This document shows positions 57,782 through 64,000 of a stretch of DNA of 64,000 nt, piece after piece; position 1 is the stretch's first letter, and each line of letters starts with the position of its first letter. The stretch comes from Vibrio sp. AND4 (lineage in GTDB: Bacteria > Pseudomonadota > Gammaproteobacteria > Enterobacterales > Vibrionaceae). The stretch lies in NCBI RefSeq assembly GCF_000171815.1, contig NZ_ABGR01000013.1, positions 18,542 to 82,541 on the forward strand, given 5' to 3'. The translations under genes were made by a program, and so were the position numbers. Below the pieces are notes generated by a model that worked only from the letters and a program-made list of their open reading frames with translations, was not told the DNA's origin and ran no database searches.

Positions 57782-58858
57782 ATGCACCAGTTCACTTCAA
57801 AACAAGACGTTTGCCATTGGCTAAACCAGTTCCAACACCCTCAGTTGGTGGAAAGTTGGGCGGATACTCACGGTATAGTTGTGATCCCAGCACAAGGCGG
57901 TATTCATATTACTTTTCCGTTTGCGAGTAACGAACTACAAGCGGCATTGTATGATTGGATCAAAGAGCAACAGACATCAGGTGATGTACCAGTATTTGAT
58001 TTCCAAATCGAATTCGGCATAAAAGCACTTGAGACGCAGGTTACTAACGCAGTGCAGGGGGTAAAGAACATCATTGCTGTCAGCTCAGCCAAAGGGGGGG
58101 TAGGGAAGTCGACCACGGCAGTAAACCTTGCTCTAGCGATTGCACAATCGGGTGCTAAAGTTGGTTTGCTGGACGCTGATATTTATGGGCCGTCGGTCCC
58201 TATGATGCTCGGTCAAGAAAATGCTAAGCCTGAAGTTCGCGATGCGAAATGGATGGAGCCTATTTTGGCCCATGGTATCTATACTCATTCTATCGGTTAC
58301 TTGGTCGACAAATCAGAAGCGGCAATCTGGCGTGGCCCTATGGCTTCTAAGGCATTATCGCAATTGTTGACAGAGACCGATTGGCCAGAACTCGACTACT
58401 TGGTGATTGATATGCCGCCGGGAACGGGTGATATTCAGCTGACGCTTTCACAGCAGATTCCAGTAACGGGTACCGTGCTTGTCACGACACCCCAAGATCT
58501 GGCACTAGTCGATGCGCGTAAAGGTGCGGCGATGTTCCATAAAGTTAATGTACCAGTCGTGGGAATCGTAGAGAATATGAGCTTCCACATCTGCAGTCAT
58601 TGTGGCGCTTTAGAGCATATTTTTGGAACAGGTGGTGCAGAAAATATGTCACAAGAGTTCGGTTTGGCGCTGTTAGGACAAATACCACTCCACATCTCGA
58701 TGCGAGAAGACATTGACGCCGGCATTCCGACAGTAGCGCGGCGGCCAAAAAGTGAGCATGCTGATTACTATAAACAGCTTGCCGATCGTGTGTGTTGCAC
58801 AATGTACTGGCAAGGCAAAACCAAGCCTGATGCAATCAGTTTTACTATGGTGAACTGA
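57782..58858 (+). CDS. apbC: Iron-sulfur cluster carrier ApbC/Mrp
   Basis: This 358-aa P-loop ATPase has the deviant Walker A 'SSAKGGVGKSTTAVNLA' (about 99-110), Walker B-like 'LDADIYGPS' and 'LVIDMPPGTGDIQLT'. The cluster-binding CxxC is in 'FHICSHCGALEHIFG'. The N-terminal about 85 residues replace the MIP18-like domain. It transfers [4Fe-4S] clusters to apoproteins. It starts divergently from metG. Confidence 0.94.
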   Translation: MHQFTSKQDVCHWLNQFQHPQLVESWADTHGIVVIPAQGGIHITFPFASNELQAALYDWIKEQQTSGDVPVFDFQIEFGIKALETQVTNAVQGVKNIIAVSSAKGGVGKSTTAVNLALAIAQSGAKVGLLDADIYGPSVPMMLGQENAKPEVRDAKWMEPILAHGIYTHSIGYLVDKSEAAIWRGPMASKALSQLLTETDWPELDYLVIDMPPGTGDIQLTLSQQIPVTGTVLVTTPQDLALVDARKGAAMFHKVNVPVVGIVENMSFHICSHCGALEHIFGTGGAENMSQEFGLALLGQIPLHISMREDIDAGIPTVARRPKSEHADYYKQLADRVCCTMYWQGKTKPDAISFTMVN

Positions 58859-59037
58859 GTTTTATATCACCAATGACTGAATGTTATACATGTAAACGTT
58901 TGCTTCAGGTTTAATTCTGCGAGTAGGTAGAAACTTATAATGAAACCCTAATTCCACTAGTAACGAAGGAGGGAACTCCCTATAATCAGGCGGTTTATCT
59001 CTTTATATGACTAGAAATCATCATCGGGTGCAAATTA

Positions 59038-59679
59038 ATGTCTGATAATAATCAATGCGTCATCGTCGGTATTGCTGGCGCTTCTGCTTCTGGAAAAAGT
59101 CTTATCGCGAGCACAATCTATAATGAACTTCGCGAGAAAGTGGGCGATCATCAAATCGGAGTCATCACGGAAGATTGCTACTACAATGACCAAAGCCAGT
59201 TGAGCATGGAAGAGCGTGTAAAGACTAACTACGACCACCCGAGCGCGTTGGACCACGACCTACTCTGTGAACATCTAGAGCAGTTGGTACGTGGTGAAGC
59301 TGTAGAAGTACCGGAGTACAGTTATACAGAGCACTCTCGTACAAACAATACTACGCCAATGACTCCTAAAAAGGTGATCATTCTTGAAGGTATTTTGCTT
59401 CTTACTGACCCACGCCTTCGTGACCTGATGCATGCGACTGTGTTTATGGATACGCCTCTGGATATCTGTTTACTCCGCCGTGTGAAACGTGATGTGGAGG
59501 AACGTGGCCGTACAATGGAATCTGTTCTCAAGCAATACCAACAAACAGTACGTCCGATGTTCATGCAATTTATCGAACCTTCTAAACAATACGCGGACAT
59601 CATCGTACCTCGCGGTGGTAAAAACCGTATCGCAATCGACGTTCTGAAAGCGCATATTGCAAAACTTTTGAAAGCTTAA
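59038..59679 (+). CDS. udk: Uridine kinase
   Basis: This 213-aa enzyme phosphorylates uridine and cytidine. The P-loop is '[17 protein letters not shown]' (about 11-27), followed by '[16 protein letters not shown]', '[13 protein letters not shown]' and '[13 protein letters not shown]'. The lid contains '[17 protein letters not shown]'. Its length matches E. coli Udk (213 aa). It precedes asmA in the same direction, a conserved association. Confidence 0.96.
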   Translation: MSDNNQCVIVGIAGASASGKSLIASTIYNELREKVGDHQIGVITEDCYYNDQSQLSMEERVKTNYDHPSALDHDLLCEHLEQLVRGEAVEVPEYSYTEHSRTNNTTPMTPKKVIILEGILLLTDPRLRDLMHATVFMDTPLDICLLRRVKRDVEERGRTMESVLKQYQQTVRPMFMQFIEPSKQYADIIVPRGGKNRIAIDVLKAHIAKLLKA

Positions 59680-59866
59680 GCCCTTAGACGGCTATATCAC
59701 TTTATTTTTGTATGAAGAAGTGGCACTTTAGGTGGCACTTCTTTTTTTTGTTTTTAAATTAGTCAGTTGTAATGCAAAACCGGACGTTTTTTCGCTTTTG
59801 TTGAACTGTCAGAGCTAAACTAAGTCTGTGTTTATAATTGTAAAAAATCGAGCAAGGAAAAAGCGA

Positions 59867-61960
59867 ATGAAAAAACTGCTTCTAATTATTGCCATACCAA
59901 TTGTGGCGATTTTGGCCGTGATTCTAGGGTTAGTGATTTTTGTTAATCCGAACCAATTTAAGCCACTTATTGTAGAGCAAGCTCAAAAACAAACCGGATT
60001 AGAGCTGGTGATTGACGGTGATATCAGCTGGCAGTTTTTCCCGTCGATAGGCTTCGAGCTTGGTCGTACTGAATTGAGAAACCCACAAGGCTTCAGCCAA
60101 CCTAACCTGTTTAAAGTTGAAACGGTCGGCGTGGATGTGTCTGTTGCTCCTTTACTAAGTAAACAACTGGAAATTGGGAATGTCACTCTTGATGGCGCTG
60201 AGTTCTACCTTGAAACGTTGAAAGATGGTACCAAGAACATTGATGCGCTAACCAAAGCACAAACTCAGCAAGCAGAAAAAACGACGGAAGCAACGCCAGA
60301 GCGAGCGGCAGACTCTAAGAGTGCGGCTTCTGATTGGACGATCAATTTGGCTGGCGTCACCATCTCTAATGGCTATGTTGAAATCCAAGATAAGCAAGCG
60401 AGTAGCTACACTAAGCTGTCTGATATTTCTTTAAACCTTTCTCAATTTGCCTTTGATAGCTGGACAACGGCAGACTTTGGTATGAAAGGTGAAATGAATG
60501 ATCAGACGTTCACAGCGCAAGGTAAAGCGGATTTCAAGCTGGCGAAAGGTTTAACGAGCTATGCTCTGAAAAACGTCAACTTCGATGCAACTTACCGCGA
60601 TCCTGCCAACAAAATTGAATCTGCTACCATTGGTTTAGAGACGTTCGAATTCGATAAAGTAAACAACCTAAGCTACGCATTAAAAGGTGATGCTGGTGGC
60701 ATGAAGCTCGATATGCAAGGTGGCGGTGAGCTAAACGTCGACAAGGCAATCAGCAAAGTGCAATTGAACAAGCTGACGTTGAACTCAACGTTTGAAGGAG
60801 AGGCACTACCGCAATCACCAATGAAAGTCGATATGGCTTCAGATCTCTCTTTCGATCTCACTAAGAGTCACTTGAGCTTTGTGTTGGAAAAGCTAACAGC
60901 AAATGCCATTGCATTGGATGGTAAAGCAGACGTGACCTTAGGTGAGATCCCCAAAGTACGTTTTGCAGTGCATAGCCCTAATATCGACTTGGATGAGTTC
61001 CTTGGCTTGAACCAACAAGCGCCAGCGGGTAATGGGAATAAACCGGTATCAGGTGGTAAAAATGAATCTGTTGGTCAAGAAGTCGAACCGGATCTCTCTG
61101 TGCTAAAAACACTTGATTTACAGGGTGATATTGGCATTGATAAGTTTAAAGCGGCCAATGCGAAGATGGAGGCGGTGAGAGCGAGCTTTTCTATTGATCG
61201 TGGAGTGTTCGATCTTTCGTCATTCAGCTCTAGCCTGTACCAAGGAACGATAACTGCAACGGCTCAACTGGATGCACGAAAATCACCAGCGACTTACTCA
61301 GCGAAGAAATCAATTAAGGGTGTTCATATTCAACCACTATTGATCGATGTCGCAGATAAAGACATGGTGGAGGGCACAGGTAACATTGATGTAAACGTGA
61401 GTGGTAAAAGCCTAACGCCAACAGGCATCAAGAATAACCTTGTAGGTACGATTGCTATCAATTTTGCAGACGGCGCTGTGAATGGTATTAACGTTGCTCA
61501 ACTTATTCGAGAAAACTACGCGCGATACAAAGGCCAAAGCCTTGAAGGTACCAATGAAGTTAAAAAAACTGACTTTAGTACCATGACCGCGACGTTAAAA
61601 TTGAACAAAGGCGTGGTCGCGACGGATAATCTGCAAGCACAGTCTCCACTTCTTCGTATTCGTGGTAAAGGTACAGCGAACTACTTGAACGAAACGGCCG
61701 ACTTCACTATTAGCACCTCGATTGTGGGATCGTTAGAGGGGCAGGGTGGTAAGAACATTGATGAACTGAAGGACATCACTGTCCCTATCAACGTTTCAGG
61801 TAAGTGGGCGGATCCTAAATTCAAGCTGGTCTTTGATGACGTCTTGAAGCAAAAAGCCCAGAAAGAAATCGACCGAGGTATAGATAAGCTAACCGACAAA
61901 ATAAAGGACGAGAAAACCAAAGAAGCCGTAGACGGTTTGTTGAAGAATCTATTTAACTAA
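59867..61960 (+). CDS. asmA: AsmA family protein
   Basis: The protein has 697 aa from the ATG at 59867 (AAGGAAAAA upstream); the longer frame to 59828 is rejected. An N-terminal signal anchor (about 2-25, LLLIIAIPIVAILAVILGLVIFV) is followed by the AsmA N-domain, with 'NPNQFKPLIVEQAQKQTGL' and 'DGDISWQFFPSIGFELGRTE'. The C-terminal AsmA domain (about 420-640) has 'GVHIQPLLIDVADKDMVEGT' and a repeated beta-rich pattern. AsmA-like proteins bridge the periplasm and affect phospholipid transport and outer-membrane biogenesis. Confidence 0.92.
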   Translation: MKKLLLIIAIPIVAILAVILGLVIFVNPNQFKPLIVEQAQKQTGLELVIDGDISWQFFPSIGFELGRTELRNPQGFSQPNLFKVETVGVDVSVAPLLSKQLEIGNVTLDGAEFYLETLKDGTKNIDALTKAQTQQAEKTTEATPERAADSKSAASDWTINLAGVTISNGYVEIQDKQASSYTKLSDISLNLSQFAFDSWTTADFGMKGEMNDQTFTAQGKADFKLAKGLTSYALKNVNFDATYRDPANKIESATIGLETFEFDKVNNLSYALKGDAGGMKLDMQGGGELNVDKAISKVQLNKLTLNSTFEGEALPQSPMKVDMASDLSFDLTKSHLSFVLEKLTANAIALDGKADVTLGEIPKVRFAVHSPNIDLDEFLGLNQQAPAGNGNKPVSGGKNESVGQEVEPDLSVLKTLDLQGDIGIDKFKAANAKMEAVRASFSIDRGVFDLSSFSSSLYQGTITATAQLDARKSPATYSAKKSIKGVHIQPLLIDVADKDMVEGTGNIDVNVSGKSLTPTGIKNNLVGTIAINFADGAVNGINVAQLIRENYARYKGQSLEGTNEVKKTDFSTMTATLKLNKGVVATDNLQAQSPLLRIRGKGTANYLNETADFTISTSIVGSLEGQGGKNIDELKDITVPINVSGKWADPKFKLVFDDVLKQKAQKEIDRGIDKLTDKIKDEKTKEAVDGLLKNLFN

Positions 61961-61999
61961 CGGACTGAGGTTAACAACGGGTCCTATCAATCAAAATTA

Positions 62000-62028
62000 A
62001 AGGGTTGGCATAGAGCCAACCCTTTTTA
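62000..62028 (+). terminator. Terminator of asmA
   Basis: AGGGTTGGC-atag-AGCCAACCCT is followed by TTTT. Confidence 0.88.
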
Positions 62029-62121
62029 GTTTTTCTAAAGCCCAATCTAGAGTTTTTTCTGTGCTAATTATGCCCACTTATAGAGATTGAGGTAACATTT
62101 TTTATGGAAGAGGTTAAGCGC

Positions 62122-62736
62122 TTACCAGTCTACTCCCTTCAGTGCTTTAACACCGGAGTCAAAAGCGTGCTTTACGTTTTTTACTTCTGATACTGTGTCT
62201 GCCATTTCAATCAAAGTACGGTGCGCGCCGCGACCAGTAATGACGACAGATTGCATTTTTGGGCGCTTGTTCAATGCTTCGACGACTTCATCTAAGTCGA
62301 TATAGCCATAACTTACCATGTAAGTTAGCTCATCAAATAAGATCACATCGATTGATTCGTCTGCAAGCATACGTTGACACTCCTGCCAAACCAGTTGAGC
62401 CGCCTCGGTATCGCTCGTTTTGTTTTGTGTTTCCCAAGTAAAGCCTGTTGCCATCACTTGAAACTCTACCCCGAGCTTTTCGAGAAGATTACGTTCACCG
62501 TTGTCCCATGTGCCTTTGATAAATTGAGCGACAGAACATTTTAATCCATGGCCAACGGCACGTGCGATAGTGCCAAACCCAGAAGTCGATTTGCCTTTAC
62601 CATTACCAGTGATGATCAATAGTAGGCCTTTTTCCTCTTGGGCTGCGGCGATCTTAGCGTCCACCTGTTCTTTTACTTTCTGTTGGCGAGCCTTGTGGCG
62701 TGCTTGTTTGTTTTCTTCGATAGACATAAGTGTCAT
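62122..62736 (-). CDS. cobO: Corrinoid (cob(I)yrinic acid a,c-diamide) adenosyltransferase
   Basis: The protein has 204 aa from the ATG at 62736 (MTLMSIEENKQARHKARQQK), which has AAAGGA 4 nt upstream. A further in-frame extension to 62916 overlaps the divergent phosphatase gene and is rejected. The P-loop is 'ITGNGKGKSTSGFG' (about 41-54), followed by 'VAQFIKGTWDNGER' and 'DVILFDELTYMVSYGYID'. It attaches the 5'-deoxyadenosyl group to cobalamin precursors (BtuR/CobA in enterobacteria). Confidence 0.94.
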   Translation of the reverse strand: MTLMSIEENKQARHKARQQKVKEQVDAKIAAAQEEKGLLLIITGNGKGKSTSGFGTIARAVGHGLKCSVAQFIKGTWDNGERNLLEKLGVEFQVMATGFTWETQNKTSDTEAAQLVWQECQRMLADESIDVILFDELTYMVSYGYIDLDEVVEALNKRPKMQSVVITGRGAHRTLIEMADTVSEVKNVKHAFDSGVKALKGVDW

Positions 62737-62843
62737 TAATTCCTTTGTGTGCTTTACCCGTGCCTGCTTGGGTTCATCGAATTCTCTCGCTATGATAAAC
62801 CAACAGTTATAGAAGAAAAACCATCGAAAAGTCAGGGAATAAA

Positions 62844-63293
62844 ATGAAGAAATTACTCGTTGTTTGTATGGGAAACATTTGCCGTTCGCCGACAGGTGAA
62901 GCAGTATTGAAAGCAAAAGCCAAAGAACTCGGGGTTGAAGTGAAGGTCGACTCGGCAGGAACCATAGGTTTCCACGCGGGAAACCCTCCTGATGTGCGTT
63001 CTATGCAGGCAGGAGAGCAGCGAGGTTATTCGTTCAAAGGGATACGTTCTCGTCAAGTAACGGTCGAGGAGTTTGAACGTTTTGATATGGTGCTCGCAGC
63101 TGACAGAACAAATCTGGCTGATCTGCTCGATATTTGTCCGGTAGAACATCGTCATAAAGTATCGTTGTTTTTAAGTCACGCTGATTTGGAGTATGACGAA
63201 ATTCCTGACCCTTATTACGGTGGGGATGTAGGCTTTGAGCTGGTGCTTGATTTGATTGAAGCGGCGTCGGAAGTGATTTTGAGAAAGCTCTAG
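62844..63293 (+). CDS. Low molecular weight protein-tyrosine phosphatase
   Basis: This 149-aa protein has the CX5R active-site loop 'VVCMGNICRSPTGE' (Cys8, Arg14) and the general acid Asp in 'IPDPYYGGDVGFE' (about 118). The fold and length match bacterial LMW-PTPs. Those in capsule clusters are Wzb/Etp type, but no polysaccharide gene is next to this one, so the target is unknown. Confidence 0.92.
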   Translation: MKKLLVVCMGNICRSPTGEAVLKAKAKELGVEVKVDSAGTIGFHAGNPPDVRSMQAGEQRGYSFKGIRSRQVTVEEFERFDMVLAADRTNLADLLDICPVEHRHKVSLFLSHADLEYDEIPDPYYGGDVGFELVLDLIEAASEVILRKL

Positions 63294-63314
63294 ATATTGA
63301 CAAGGCATCTGATA

Positions 63315-63341
63315 GAAAAAAGGGATGAGCCATGCTCATCC
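63315..63341 (-). terminator. Terminator of the SulP gene
   Basis: GGGATGAGC-cat-GCTCATCCC is a perfect 9-bp stem, followed on the minus strand by TTTTTTC. Confidence 0.88.
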
Positions 63342-63354
63342 CAGTGCTATTTCA

Positions 63355-64000
63355 TTAACCTGCAAGTATGTCAGTTGCAACCTTGTAGCTTGGGTCTTCT
63401 TTCACGTTGATTTCCACCAAGCTACCGGCTTTATCTAGCAGCTTACGGCAGTCTGGGCTCAAGTGACGCAGATGAAGCGTTTTGCCTTGTGTCGCGTAAC
63501 GTTCTGCTAGCGTCTCGATCGCCTCTATCGCTGAGTGGTCAGTTACGCGAGAGTCGGCGAAATCGACAATGATGTCTTTAGGGTCGTCTTGCGCGTTAAA
63601 CAGCTCCAGGAAGTTTGCTGCAGAACCAAAGAATATTGGACCGTGGATCTTGTACTCTTTAGAACCTTCTTGGTTCAAACAAGTGTCTGCGTAGATGTGT
63701 TTCGCATGTTGCCATGCGAACATCAGCGCTGAGGCGATGACACCAATGGCGACTGCCACAGCCAAGTCAGTAAGCACAGTGACGACAGTGACAAGAACGA
63801 TAACGAAGAAATCTTGTTTAGGTACGCGGCGCGCGAGTTTAAAGGTTGCCCATTCGAATGTGCCAATGACGACCATGAACATAACACCGACCAGCGCAGC
63901 CAGTGGAATCATTTCAATCAGTGAAGAAGCAAACAAAATAAACACAAGCAAAGCCGTTGCTGCAACGATGCCTGATAGACGGCCGCGACCACCAGAGTTA
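63355..64000 (-). CDS. SulP family anion transporter (C-terminal part, runs off right edge)
   Basis: The minus-strand frame is open to 64000, giving about 215 codons. Membrane segments include '[20 protein letters not shown]', '[20 protein letters not shown]' and '[24 protein letters not shown]'. A C-terminal STAS domain (last about 110 residues) has '[20 protein letters not shown]'. The short '[14 protein letters not shown]' before the helices is typical of SulP loops. Substrates in the family include sulfate and bicarbonate; which one is transported here cannot be told. The N-terminal part is outside the window. Confidence 0.9.
   Translation of the reverse strand, partial: NSGGRGRLSGIVAATALLVFILFASSLIEMIPLAALVGVMFMVVIGTFEWATFKLARRVPKQDFFVIVLVTVVTVLTDLAVAVAIGVIASALMFAWQHAKHIYADTCLNQEGSKEYKIHGPIFFGSAANFLELFNAQDDPKDIIVDFADSRVTDHSAIEAIETLAERYATQGKTLHLRHLSPDCRKLLDKAGSLVEINVKEDPSYKVATDILAG

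Overview
This window is chromosomal DNA of a Vibrio (Gammaproteobacteria), most likely the larger chromosome. The evidence is a set of Vibrio hallmarks: the quorum-sensing block qrr1-luxO-luxU, the polar-flagellar T-ring gene motY beside rnt, the complete Na+-pumping rnfABCDGE-nth operon with a long Ala/Lys-rich RnfC tail, an nhaB/fadR pair whose FadR has the longer Vibrio form (279 aa), and sodB-grxD next to a Vibrio-type hypothetical. No species is assigned.

Layout. 1-9.9 kb: edge of an ion-channel gene, ychE-type MarC protein, adhE, a degenerate SDR, a VC2046-type hypothetical, sodB, grxD, a DsbA-family protein, a Na+/H+ antiporter-family permease and rnt. 10.2-19.3 kb: motY, a small hypothetical, gloA, nth and the rnf operon on the minus strand. 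19.4-25.6 kb: an AT-rich accessory block between rnfA and tRNA-Asn/uvrB. It holds a membrane-bound winged-helix regulator overlapping a one-TM periplasmic protein (VtrA/VtrC-like architecture), a secreted sphingomyelinase, a leukocidin-family pore-forming toxin candidate and a small exported protein. 25.9-31.6 kb: tRNA-Asn, LexA-controlled uvrB, qrr1 with its sigma-54 promoter and LuxO site, luxO-luxU, and a YvcK-like gene. 31.7-34.7 kb: a Moco-type leader and moaABCDE. 35.3-40.9 kb: oppABCDF, with oppF broken by a one-base frameshift. 41-50.7 kb: PAP2 membrane protein, glutathionyl-hydroquinone reductase, ackA-pta, yfbV, a membrane diguanylate cyclase and dusC. 50.7-64 kb: a SEC-C protein, dsbB, nhaB, fadR, metG/apbC, udk, asmA, a corrinoid adenosyltransferase, a low-molecular-weight phosphatase and the edge of a SulP transporter.

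How the genes work together. Most of the window is ordinary core: fermentation and acetate metabolism (adhE, ackA-pta), redox and Na+ energetics (rnf, nhaB, motY), iron and oxidative-stress proteins (sodB, grxD, nth, apbC), molybdopterin synthesis and peptide uptake. The accessory block reads as a self-contained virulence cassette. A membrane regulator pair could sense an extracellular cue and control two membrane-attacking secreted proteins, one that hydrolyses sphingomyelin and one that may form pores. The DNA around these genes shows a Shine-Dalgarno-sequestering hairpin, an 8-bp tandem repeat and a palindrome in front of the toxin. This block is the best candidate for a poorly described system. 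Functional links inside it are inferred from position and architecture, not demonstrated.
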